Shown here in pieces: positions 23,070-33,831 of a DNA stretch of 43,927 nt (its first letter is position 1; every line of letters starts with the position of its first letter). Both the position numbers and the translations under genes were made by a program. The notes beneath the pieces are model-generated. The model did no database searches, was not told the DNA's origin, and saw only the letters and a program-made list of their open reading frames with translations. This stretch comes from Echinostoma caproni (taxonomy: Eukaryota > Platyhelminthes > Trematoda > Plagiorchiida > Echinostomatidae): contig UZAN01042616.1 in the NCBI GenBank assembly GCA_900618425.1, positions 1-43,927 of the forward strand, written 5' to 3'.

Positions 23070-24400
23070 ACAAATGACATTTTCTTCTCGCAGAATTACA
23101 GTTATTCTGACCTTTACACGAAAAGTGTCCTGGAGCTGATTGACCTATATCAACCTAGTGGAAATATTAACTGGATTAGTGGGGCAATGAAATGATGGCG
23201 GTTTTTAGAACCAAACTCTTAGTTTGAGATGCATTTCTGCAAAGTGAGTCTCAAATTACAGCGCTACCGTTCCGTTTATTGCGTTCTCTAAAATCCTGAT
23301 TAACGGTAAACACTCATAAAATGTCATTGCATGGTCACATTTGGATATTATACACTTGTTATTCAATTAGCGGCCTTAGACTAGTATCATTAAGGATATA
23401 TTACGTGGGATACAATCAATGAAGTTTCTAGCACCAAAAAATATAATTTTGACTCTATATGAACAATTAATGCTTCCTTCTGGCCACTGCTGACCGATAT
23501 CTCCTCAACATCGAATTGATTCCATTTGCACTGATTGATAATTGCATTCATGTTTGTAATCGAGACCATTAGGAGGTAGTGTTTATAAGTCAAACTGATG
23601 CAACAAATTAAATTTCCAACCGACCCCGAATATTCTGCGGAATAGTTATGATTCAAATTTTACCCGTGTCTTCTCAGCGAAGCCCTATTCCTCACACATT
23701 CACCAATCCTTTGAAACCCCCAACGTTTCAAAGACCGCAGTACAGAAAATATCGGTCTTCGTTTGCACCGAGTGATGGCGGGCAAAACATTGATGCATAG
23801 TACTGTCCATTGTGAATGATCATTATGCGACTTCATTATCAAGGTAACTCCTTATATTATCCAGGCAACCTCATATTCGAGAAGCACTAAACTCGAGTTT
23901 GGTTCTTGTTACGACTAACCCATGATGCATATACACTGGCCTGTTCGTGACTTGAATTTCGAACACCTCTCATCCAGTGTGTTTGCCTACCCGGCCAATC
24001 TGCTCCCATTGAGACTGATCAGGTCTAGAGAAGTAGGAACTCTAGTTTAGTGATTCATGAGTATGAGAGAGTATTGACTGGACTAGAATGGACTAGAAAC
24101 AAATATTACTTGGCGCCCTACACTGTTCACATAACTGGGAGGTGAAAATAGAAAGAGACAAGCAAACATTGTGTTTGTGTGCTCAATCTTAATCGGAAGA
24201 AAATATATATGATTTGTGCGAGTACTTTTTCAAACATTTCTGAAACAGAACAGACGGCTGCTGGTGGACTATCAATTAGAGGCATATTTGCACTCGACTA
24301 ATCGACAGTGTAATTTGTTAATTAGAACAATGACACAGAAAGATATAAAATTGTCACTGAAAGAGGCAGATCAACTGGTTGATTACAGGTATCAGAGAAA
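23070..24400. other. Unassigned stretch
   Basis: No gene or element recognised. Confidence 0.5.
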
Positions 24401-24480
24401 CTCATAGCTCAAACGGTCATTGCGGAAGCTACGTATCCAAGTAACGACACACGAGGTGGGTTCAAACTTGAGAATTTTAA
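24400..24480 (+). mobile_element. tRNA-like SINE head, degraded
   Basis: A near-perfect A box, TAGCTCAAACGG (24406-24417), is followed 41 nt later by a weaker B box, GGGTTCAAACTTG (about 24459-24471). The body is not recognised. It lies about 120 nt upstream of the SINE at 24603. Confidence 0.4.
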
Positions 24481-24602
24481 TTGAGAGCCCATCATTTCAC
24501 GCCCAGATGAACCGTTCAGAAGTATCGAGAGAAACTAACCGCGGACCAAATGTCACTAACATACCATGGTAGCAGAATCGAGGTTAGTAATTGTCGAGAA
24601 GC

Positions 24603-24807
24603 GCGAGACGGTACTGGTGGCCAAGTGGTAAAGTCACCAAAAGACTCCCCGGAGGACGTGTTCGAAATTCACCATCCCTCTGTCGCCTGTCTTTTCTTGT
24701 TATGTGTTGTATAGTAGCCCTTTGATTGACTGCAAGCCCCTTCCTGGAAATTGAATCTTTATATACATATATATATATATTCAACAAATGGAAGTCAAAT
24801 GAAAACA
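24603..24807 (+). mobile_element. tRNA-derived SINE, family 1, copy C
   Basis: The head has TGGCCAAGTGG as A box (24618-24628) and GTGTTCGAAATTC as B box (24659-24671). The body has TAGCCCTTTGATTG, and the tail reads TATATTCAACAAATGGAAGTCAAATG. A TA/CATA run (24761-24780) has expanded just before the conserved tail. It matches copies A and B in order and spacing. Confidence 0.72.
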
Positions 24808-24810
24808 AAT

Positions 24811-25260
24811 TTCAAACTGTTTTTCATTCATGCGCTTCATCTCCTTGGAGAGGCAAGCCGGAGAGTCTGTCGCTTAGCAGCAAGAAAGACGCGAACGGTT
24901 TTGCAACATACGAGAACCACACAGTGTAGAGCAGATAGAGTCAAGGGAAACGGAGAATAGAGACTAGGTCTGACGGTACAAGTCTTGAATACATTTTGAG
25001 GGATACAAAATGGATTTCATGATCTGTCCTCTACCAACATTCTGGAGCGATTTTCTCTCTCAAAACGCTCCGACATTGGCATATTTTCCAAACCTTGTCT
25101 TTCTCCATTTCAGTTGTGCATAATTATTCAATAAATTAATGTATTCTCATTAATGATACATTATTTTCTTCAATTTTCATTTCATCGACTAAATTTTTCG
25201 CGTGGTTTTAGTTGAACCTTAGTTTAAGCGAGCAGTTTTTTGTCCGCTATTTCTTTTTTC
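24811..25260. other. Unassigned stretch
   Basis: Nothing recognised between the SINE and the LTR-like sequence. Confidence 0.45.
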
Positions 25261-25266
25261 GCACCT

Positions 25267-25613
25267 GTAGAGACTGACTGGGGGCGTCCATCTTGATTGT
25301 CTAACTCTCATTTCCCCTTTTCCTCGCACAGGCCAGGCAGACAGAGAAAATCACCTTAAGGTTGAGAAGTCGAACAGACCAATGAGAATCGACCGAGACA
25401 TCCATGAAAAGCCCAAGGAATTCTGATTGGCCGCCATGTTTCCCCAAGAACTTTTCCCTATATATACCCTTGTACAATTTCATTATACACACGTGTTACT
25501 AGCAAAATAGACGTTTTCTTCATACATCTGTCTCCTGTTGAGTGTTGTAGTATCGTGAGGCGTTGATTACTAGAGCCGTGCCGTTCCTCGTTGCAACTCG
25601 TCACATATTACAC
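25267..25613 (+). mobile_element. LTR-like / promoter-like sequence
   Basis: It starts TGTAGAGACTGACTGG and could end TCACATATTACA, and it holds a GATTGGCC (inverted CCAAT) box followed 25-30 nt later by a strong TATA box, CTATATATACCC (about 25457-25468). Short-element LTRs share this plan, but no primer-binding site or coding region follows and no second copy is present. It may instead be an ordinary RNA polymerase II promoter for an unseen transcript. Confidence 0.3.
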
Positions 25614-28600
25614 ATAGTTAACCATCATCATCTCTTACATAGGTTTGGAAAATGAAGGTAGCACCTTATTGTTTATTATGATTAATTCTTCTTAACATTT
25701 AGACACCATAAATGACCATGCATATTTTTAAGTTATTCAAATATACGTGTTGTTGTAAACTTTTGGCGTGTGCGTTTTAATCCTCAGTGAACCCATTATG
25801 CGTTGATGAATGTGAATCCTCTAGTAAATTTAACTTTATTTTAGCTGTATTCCATTGTTGAATTCGCCGATAATACGACAACCAAACTGCAACAAAAGTG
25901 GTTCAAATCAGATCATGAGATTCTATGGCCTAAACCGGGCCAATTATTAAATTAAAAACTACATAAACTGTTGGAAGCCGCGGAGGACCTCCCATCGAGG
26001 TCCACGGTGCACAAAGTCCACGTGCTACGAAACAACTGGTCAGTTTCAATTGTTGAAACGCATTAAATGGTAGATAACTATTTGCAAGCGCCTAATTATG
26101 CGGAGCGATACCAAGAAGAAACGGAGGTATCATCCTCCGATGAAACTGAACCCATGATTGCAAAATCCAAACGTGAGGTGTGAGTGCTGGTGAAAAATGT
26201 TAATCGGCTATCCACAGTTTTCGGGTTATCCCATCGGACTTTGCGGTGGAATGGCCGACCGCGAGGTCAAGTCAGCCTTCTCACTCGCGGGCACTATCAG
26301 ATCCCATTCCACCAGCATGGATGTCTAACACAGTGCCCGAGGGTATATTTCTGTCGGTGATGTGCAGATAAAATATGTGACCATGATGGGTGGTGAGCCA
26401 GACGAGAGTGCTACGTAGAATCTTTTATCATACAAAGAGTAAAAGATATTATAGAAACCCCGGGTTGCCAGAAGCGTTCTATGTGAGATAAAGTGTTTGA
26501 CTAAAAAATATGATAAATTGTTTTGGAAAGGACCACAATTAGTGACTAAGTGATAGATATTTGTTGAGTTCGTTAGTTCTTTTAAAAGACTATCCAACTA
26601 CTTGCTTTTTATTCTGTTTTTGGCCATTTTTTCTTAGCATCACCTACAAAGAATCTCTGCCTGGTTCGATACAAATTTTCAAGTGTGACAAAACCACTAT
26701 TGGTCAAATCCGATTTGTTTTATGCCCATCCAAACCGATCACACTGATTTGAATTTGATGGGGAGCTTTCTAGACAAAGTTTTGCTTAAGAAGAACATTC
26801 AAACAGCACTGCATTGCTGCGATTCATCTTGTAAAACCCAACCACATCTCCCAATNGCGGTTGTAAATTACCCCTTTTTGAATTTCTTTCTATTTCCAAA
26901 ATTAGGATTGTTTCACCTATCCCCATTGTACCAGTTGACTCTACAAAACGCGATAAGCAAATTGAACATGCTGCGACATGAAATATTTACCTATCCTCAA
27001 AGTTCTTCGTTTTTTCTTTCATGAAATTGATAATCCATTGAAAAGTATCAACGTGGTTTCTTTGCCATTTGCATGTTGATTACATCGTGACAAGTAAAAA
27101 CATATCAAGAAGCAGCCGCCTGAGATCCACCATTATTCCTCAAACATATTGTTTTGCAACTGTTAGTTGTACTCGGTTTTTGTGATTACATGCATGAAAA
27201 CAGTTTTCAACTTGTATAAACGCTATTTTTTACAACATGATTAAGTTTCTTTTCAGTTGTTTTGTGGTTATCGTCCGATTAGCGTTCTTATGTAATTCAC
27301 ACCAATTTTACCCATAGTACCTCCACCGGTGTTTATCAGGTGTCTACATCTCTGCGGGCAGTGCTGTTCACATCCGAGAGCCGCTTGATTCGTATCAAGT
27401 GCGTGTAAGAAGTGGGATATCTTATGTTCACATCGTCCATATGTACACCATTTGTACCTGTCAGTTTCATCACATGTCGATTGAGTGAACGAGTGTGTGA
27501 GATAACTTTTCACTTAATTGGTTCTCGTATCTTTAGGACGCATCGAAAGCAATGAAAAATAAGTAACTGCCTTGTCAAGATTCCATCAACATATCAACAC
27601 ACTTTTTCCCTTACTATTCATACGGCATGGCGATACGAGAACTCATTCGGAATAAGTTTCGTGCCAGACTGTTTCAATTGTTAAGCAATTAACACGCTGT
27701 GCTCGTGCAAAATAATGCCGGCACATTGTGAACCAAAACACTGGTGCACCTACCCGATTAGTTCGGTTAAAACTGTGTCACAACTATTTTACGGCTGTTG
27801 AGCAAACGCTGGCACTGTGATAGGTTATCAAATGCCCGCGAATTTGCAGTCCATACTGATTACTATCATAAATGTGGTTTTCCTTGGTGGATCTGAGTTT
27901 GGCCATTCGCTGGAATTTATCCGGTCGTATCTATTAGATACAACCCACTCATGCTCTCATTGAAGAATGAATAACATCAGTTGATTCTCCTTTTGCACGG
28001 CGACTGTGCACGCCCCTGCAAACAACAAGTCAAACATGGTTTGAAGTGAGGCGATGGGACGCAATGCAGTTTTGTCCCAATCCCGTTTTAACGAAGCCCG
28101 TATGTTCCAGACAAGCGTGAAACGGAGAAAAACGATTAGGTTTGTTTTAATCTATCAGCTCCCAATTGAAACTGAATGTCTTTTTATTGTACGTTGCGCG
28201 AAATACCTACACTAAAAAGATTCCTGCATCTACCTTCTCGTTCGCCGTGTGCGGCGTAGTCAACAGAGAACGTTTCTCCCTCGGATTCTATCCCATTCCG
28301 CAGATTCTTTAGCTCAAATTTAGTGTTTGTTGAAAACAAGAATATTCGAATAAAATCAAACCACTCGACCAATCTAACTTTGTGATCAATTTAAACGTCT
28401 ACATTCGAGTGGTACGAAATCTGAAGTTTATAATTTCATTCTTTGTACGTGAAAATTCGTATCATCGAAACGAAGTGTAGTATCAGAGTTCCAATAAAAC
28501 ATCACGGAGCGTGAATCTCTTCGCCAGAAGTTGAAAGTCTGCATTCAACTTGCTGTTTGACATCCCGTCAAATTCAGTACACGTTTCAATTTTTCAGGAA

Positions 28601-30267
28601 ATGTTGGAACACTGGCCGTGTTTGTTGATTTTTTTTCAGTATAAAAAGAGTAGTTGTTTGATGTTATGCTTATAACAAATCCGACGTGTTACACGGAACT
28701 ACTCAGAATTTCGCGTTAAGTTGTTCCAATCGTAAATCCGAAGTCACCTTTAGTGCTCATTGCTCATTGCCTCAAACGATTTAACCAACTGTTCCGGAAA
28801 ATTATTTGTGCAATTCTATTCAACAAAATGGAAGCAGACAATAACAACAACAACAACAACAGTAATAAAATATCAGCGACCATTCTTATTCCGATTCTCG
28901 ACTTCCTCCAAACTCAGATGGGCCTCATGTTAATTCATTTGTCGTAACCACTGTATCTGAGGGTTCACGGACAGTCTCAGTATGGTTGTCGCGCATTTGA
29001 AACCAACAAAATGCGGGAAATGGCGCCGGTGATTCAATGAGTTTTTGAAACGTGCATTAGTGCATTTCACTTTCCGCAAATTACGGTGATGGTACAATTA
29101 TTTCTTCCTTTTTAGATACACTTCGTTTTTAATTGAATACTCAGTCAGTTGCTGAGTTCTTTGGTACGCGGTTGTCATTCGGTATGGACACATTTGAAAC
29201 ATACTGACGTGTCATGATACTCCCGAGTCAATAATTGAATTCGACATACTGTTCCTCTCTCAAATCTTGCAATTCCGAAACAGAGGAAATTGTGCATGAA
29301 AATAACACTTGGCTTGTTACCAGAAATGGAATAAAGTAAATCTTATGATTGCCGGAGGCGTGTTGGCCATTGTTATCCTATGTAATCCGAAATGAAGCTT
29401 CTATTGCAGAGTACTCTTGATCTCATCGTCAGTGATCCCACTGGTCTCTCATTCTGCTATCTCTGTTCGCAAACAGTAATCTACTTCACACTGATCCTTA
29501 GATGTCACCGTCGTACAGTGTTGACTCATCACATGCTTATTGACTCACTGTCTGTGGAACTCAATTTGGAAAATAACCGAACATCCCAGTGCCTGCGATT
29601 CACTCACCATCCTTGGTAAAAATCGTCAAAATTGAATAACTACAGAATCCACTGGGATTAAAAACCTGGTCGGATGGCTGGGGATCCGACACATTAGCCA
29701 CTTGGACTATCAGGGTTGGCATTCCGCAGCTTACAAGTCTTCAACACCATTCGATTTGCAACTCATTCGTCTCCTTCTTCGAAACTTCCTGGACATCACC
29801 AGTATAATGCCTCCAAAGCTTTTCAGCGATGAATGACGTTTTGATTTTACGTGACATATACTTTGTCATACATAAGAATATTCCGAGGCAAGCATGGTGT
29901 GTCGGTAAGACTTTTTCGACACAAAGCGGACTTTCATCGATGAAGTACAATTGCTTCTGTGTATCCTTACAGTAACAGATTAGGTGATGTGTAAATCCTT
30001 TTAAACTTCACAGTTCGTTTGACTTGATTCTGTGTGAATAAAGGATGACTCATTAATAAATAAGAAGCAGTGTATCTCCCCCCTCTATGACTAAGATTTA
30101 TGTTCGAATGAGGCAACTGATGATAAATCCGGTCTGGTGTGCAGTTTTTTAACCGGTTGTGTAATAGATTCTCCTTTCCACATACCTAGTTGTCTACGCA
30201 CCCACTATGAAATTCGTATATTAGATCACACTAGTCGTATGCGCTTGCTCCATCACCGATGGGTATG
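25614..30267. other. Unassigned stretch
   Basis: No gene could be supported in about 4.6 kb. Open frames include a cysteine-rich one on the minus strand (27268-27513) described among the findings, and an AAC run lies at about 28843-28860. A single N is at 26858. Confidence 0.45.
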
Positions 30268-30412
30268 TGCGATGTATGACACTGACCTTGAAAACTTCAT
30301 TGTGCACTTCAAATGCATTGAATATGCAGATTATACGATTCCAATAAATTGCATGTGCTATTCCATTCGAAGTTGTTCCATTTCGGGGATTGGTATTGCG
30401 TGAATTCTGGAA
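30268..30412 (+). mobile_element. 5' LTR of the plus-strand gypsy element
   Basis: It starts TGCGATGTATGACACTGACC and repeats at 33689-33831 with roughly 85% identity by eye; both copies contain a CCAATAAA signal. The inner end is uncertain by some tens of bases. CGGCGTCGCGGCCGG near 30445 may be a worn primer-binding site, in which case the LTR would be longer. Confidence 0.75.
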
Positions 30413-30471
30413 TCCCATTTTAAATACTATTCTAAATACTATATTCGGCGTCGCGGCCGGTCTACTGAACA

Positions 30472-31215
30472 ATGAATTCTACTCCCCTAGAGTTTCTTGA
30501 TCTTGACTGCAGTGCACGCGATAGTGAGGATTATTTTGAACGTTTTGAAATTTGGTGGTTGACCCGTTCAAAGTCAGATGAGGAAAAGAAATCCGCTTTC
30601 TTTTTGAATGGTGCCGGCTAAAATGCTTAGATTCTAATCAATTCTTGGCTTATCCTTCTATGCCTTCTATGACTTAAAACCCCTCCTCCTGCAGCATTTG
30701 AAGCCGACGAACTTTGAAGCCTCTGAGAGGGCAAAGTTTCATTAAGTGGTACGCAATCCGAACCAAGGCATCCATGACTTCATTCTGGAATTGCTCCCAC
30801 AAGCTGCACTGTGTGATTTGGGAAACTTACTGGACATGCAGTTCGATTGATCGCTGGCATCAACAGTACGGTTTTGTAAACTGAACTTTGGAGGCTATCC
30901 AGTGCTACGTTCAAAGATGTGCAGGCCCATTGTGAACAATGTCAGGATATTTGCGCCGCTACTTCATCCATGCCATCGATCATCGAATCTACAGCCATGG
31001 TCAATTCACTCAAAACCAAATCCACGAAAGTTCATGTTACAGTCGGACGTCTCAAACCAGCTACACAACCTCGCTCACACAATGTGACATATTCGGATGA
31101 ATCCTATGATAATTGTGCATCCTGCGGCAAACATTATTCCAGATTAACATGTCGATTTCGTTACCCTTCATGCCATAAGTTTGGCAAAACTGGTCATATT
31201 CAATCTGTGTCGCAG
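30472..31215 (+). pseudogene. gag: Ty3/gypsy Gag with paired zinc knuckles
   Basis: The first 49 codons from the ATG at 30472 (EDYFERFEIWWL, EEKKSAFFLNGAG) are Gag-like and end in TAA. The next 300 nt keep Gag signs in other frames (FILELLPQAALCDLG). From about 31114 two knuckles appear: CASCGKHYSRLTC, then a second in which CHKFGKTGHIQ has Phe and Ser/Val at Cys positions. The element's particle protein would have packaged its RNA. At least three breaks disable it. Confidence 0.8.
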
Positions 31216-31996
31216 TACCGAAATTTGCCTTTTTATTCAATCCAATGTCTCAGAAGTGAGTGACATAGAAAAACATTTTTCTTCATTATCTTTGGTAACT
31301 ACCTCCCATTCCGATCACATTCGTAAACAACTATTTAGTTCCTCTGGTAAGTCACTTCATTTCATTATGGACACTGGTACTGCGGAGACTCTAGTTTCTG
31401 TTCATGATTTAGAACTCTTTGCTCCATATACTGAACTCCAGCCTTCTAGTGTCACCATAAATTGTATCAGTGGACATCCGTTGCCTGTAGTTGGTTCTTG
31501 TGAGATTTCAGTCAGTGATGAACGTTCTAAAAGTGCCGTCTGTAAATTCATTGTAATCAAGTTTGGCCCCTCCATACTACGCTTGAAAGCTATGCAAGCA
31601 ATAAATATTAATCATTCATTGTTAACCTCTGTTGATACTGAAAATGAACTGAAAGATTTGATTATTAAATGTTCAAAGGCCAGTGGTGGCATGAAAATTC
31701 CCCCAGTGAAACTACCAGTTAATGGCGATCCGGTTTTTCTCAAACGTCGAGTTATTCCATATGGCCTTCGGGAACCTGTCATGAATGCACTGAACAACTT
31801 GTGCTACAAAGATGCTATGGAGAAGGTGGCATCGTCAGCATGGGGTACACCAATCGTCACACGACACAAGGCGGATGGCAAGACTCCCAGAATATGCGGT
31901 GACTACCGAATCACCCTGAATCTAAGACAGTTGAAGCAGACTTCTTCACCTGTCGAATCAGAGGACATTTCGAATATTTACATGGTGAATGTTTGC
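31190..31996 (+). pseudogene. pol: Ty3/gypsy protease and N-terminal reverse transcriptase
   Basis: One open frame of about 270 codons carries a retropepsin active site, FIMDTGTAETLV (Asp codon at about 31370), then the RT entry sequence PVFLKRRVIPYGLREPV, SSAWGTPIVTRHKADGKTPR and ICGDYRITLNLRQLKQT, ending around SEDI at about 31970. The fusion of protease and RT in one frame is normal for Gag-Pol. The palm with its YxDD site should come next but is replaced by the palindrome. That this frame is intact while its neighbours are broken suggests the deletion, not slow decay, killed this part. Confidence 0.88.
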
Positions 31997-32008
31997 ATTA
32001 GCCCCTTC

Positions 32009-32310
32009 GGTTTTTCACAGGCACCAGGCACTGTTGATGATATCGGGTGTGGGTTTCACTCCTTGGGAGGTCGTTAATTCCCCACTGTTTGAATGCATTT
32101 AAATGCGATGGAAATATTTGCGATAGCCAGCAAACAGCACTGGATAGCTGTTTCGTCCTGTTTGGGGCTCGTCAGCAGTGCGTACTTTTTGTCGGTTATC
32201 ACAAACGTTTCCACCGCATTTAAATGCATTCAACTACTGGGGAATTAGCGATCTCCCAAGGAGTAAAACCCACACAGGACATCAGCATTGCCTGGTGCCT
32301 ACGAAAGACC
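32009..32310. repeat. ~300-nt palindrome inside the gypsy element
   Basis: The left half (GGTTTTTCACAGGCACCAGGC..., TTGGGAGG, GAATGCATTTAAATGC) returns in reverse complement in the right half (GCATTTAAATGCATTC, CTCCCAAGGAG, GCCTGGTGCC...). Arms of about 125-135 nt are roughly 85% complementary and symmetric about 32161. The centre is the 45-nt segment shared with the SINE at 20771-20815. The sequence is not retrotransposon coding DNA. A foldback transposon, or two head-to-head copies of one repeat, would both fit. Confidence 0.85.
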
Positions 32311-32335
32311 AAATGTAGCATCTCAATCAGTGCAT

Positions 32336-33296
32336 ATGACTACACAGTTGAACATCGCAGTACCAAATAAACCAAACACGAGGATTACATTTCGCGTTAA
32401 TCGCTACCCGCCTATGACTCAGAGGATATTTCCGATTCACTACTGGTACAGACTTTCCCTGTGAGCCGTCAGTAACTTATTCGTGACTCAAGTCGTTATT
32501 TCTCTGCTGTGATGACTGCTCTGCAGAAGGGTTGGAGCGCCCAGACCCGGAAGCGATTTCCATATCACTATGCTAGGCGGGATGAACTTTTATTTGCGCC
32601 TGATGGATTACTGTACTTGAAAGACAAAGTTGTCATTCCACCGACGTTGTGTAAGGCCTTACTCGATGACCTACATTCCGGCCATCTTGGGATAGAAAAG
32701 ATGAAGTCATTGGCTAGGTTAACTTGTTGGTGGCCAAACCTGGATGCCGACTATGCTCCAAAGCAAAACGTTGCTCCAAATGCTACCACAAGGCTCAACA
32801 GTTGCCATCCAAGTGGGTTCCGTGGCTCGTTTCAACGGAGGCTTGGCAACGTGATCATGCTGATTATTGTGGTCCATTTATCAATGGAATGTATGCTCTT
32901 GTTGCTATTACCTCGTCCTCTAAGTGGCCAGAGGTATTTTTCACTAGGTCAACCTCATCAGAATTTACCATTCATGCTTTGCCTAAAGTTTTCAGCCCGG
33001 AGGGTATTCCTGCTGTACTGGTCACTGCTGATGGCAGTCACTTCTCCTCGAAAATTGTTTCAGAATGGCTGCATAACATTGGATGCAAACATTTGTTTAT
33101 CGCTCCCAGACACCCGTGCTCTAATGATCAAGCAGAGAATTTTGTTAGAACACTGAAAAGTGCTATTACTGTTTTGAACCCATGCACATTTTGTGAACAT
33201 GAGAGAAATGTTGACCTGTTCATTTACAATATCGTATTTCTGTTCACTCTTACACTAAAGAAACACCCGCTAAACTTTCCGACGATCGAAATTTGA
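32336..33296 (+). pseudogene. pol: End of RNase H and integrase of the gypsy element
   Basis: After the palindrome the frame resumes at SAYDYTVEHRST, the end of RNase H. The integrase zinc domain shows DLHSGHLGIEKMKSLARLTCWW (both His present) with the CxxC following after a frameshift near 32760. The core has WQRDHADYCGPF (first Asp), LVTADGSHFSS (normally V-S/T-D-N-G: the second catalytic Asp is Ala, with Asp at the neighbouring position) and SNDQAENFVRTLK (Glu). Integrase joins element cDNA to the chromosome. The frameshift and the changed Asp both predict loss of activity. Confidence 0.88.
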
Positions 33297-33675
33297 GATC
33301 CAAATTATTGTGTATTAATTCTTCTGAAGTTGCATTTTTCCGTGGTAATGACCTGAGGACCTCTTCAGGCATTGTCCTAAAGTCTGTAGGTCGAAGAATG
33401 CTTTAACTACTGGACAAGGATGATTTGTCTATACACAGAAGACATGTGGATCAAATTCATTTTGACAGTTCAAGTCGGTCTGTTCCATTTCATGATGGAA
33501 ATTCCGAGTCTAATAATGTTTCTTTAGATTCTGAGCAACTCGATGCGACTAATGAACAGAATGTCGAACAATAAACTGCTACGGAAGAATTATCTGTGAA
33601 TGAATGAGCCTTAGGAAGGTCTGAACGATTGAGTGCGAAGCCACCATTGGATTACAGAAATCCTGTGGTCAATTC
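33297..33675 (+). pseudogene. Gypsy polyprotein C-terminal tail
   Basis: In shifting frames one reads RRHVDQIHF, an acidic Ser/Asn-rich segment, then GRSERLSAKPPLDYRNPV, a basic tail motif common at the end of these polyproteins. Stops occur near 33404, 33571 and 33605. Confidence 0.65.
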
Positions 33676-33688
33676 AAGGGGCGGCGAG
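33676..33688 (+). promoter_or_regulatory. Polypurine tract of the gypsy element
   Basis: AAGGGGCGGCGAG, a mostly purine run directly before the 3' LTR, sits where plus-strand DNA synthesis is primed in LTR retrotransposons. Confidence 0.6.
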
Positions 33689-33831
33689 TGTGATGTATGA
33701 CACTGACCTCGAAAATTCCTTGCACACTTTAAATGCATTGAATATGCAGAGTACATGATTCCAATAAAATGCATGTGCTATTTCATTCGAATTTGTTCTA
33801 TATCGGGCATCGGTATTGCGCGAATTCTTGA
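33689..33831 (+). mobile_element. 3' LTR of the plus-strand gypsy element
   Basis: It starts TGTGATGTATGACACTGACC and runs parallel to 30268-30412, with shared CATGTGCTATT and GGTATTGCG segments and CCAATAAA. The outer end is approximate because similarity fades after GAATTCTTGAA. Confidence 0.75.

Larger units (their letters stand above)
30268..33831 (+). mobile_element. Ty3/gypsy retrotransposon with both LTRs, internally deleted
   Basis: Two direct repeats of about 145 bp bracket gag, protease, the start of reverse transcriptase, then a ~300-nt palindrome, the end of RNase H, integrase and the polyprotein C-terminus. The stretch from the middle of RT to the end of RNase H (over 1 kb in intact elements) is missing. 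The polyprotein resembles the lineage often labelled K02A2.6-like in invertebrate databases. Many stops and frameshifts show that it is dead. Confidence 0.88.

Noticed and set aside
29392..29619. STLDLIVSDPTG recalling a LINE endonuclease segment
   Set aside because: No other endonuclease motif (GDFN, SDH) nearby in any frame.
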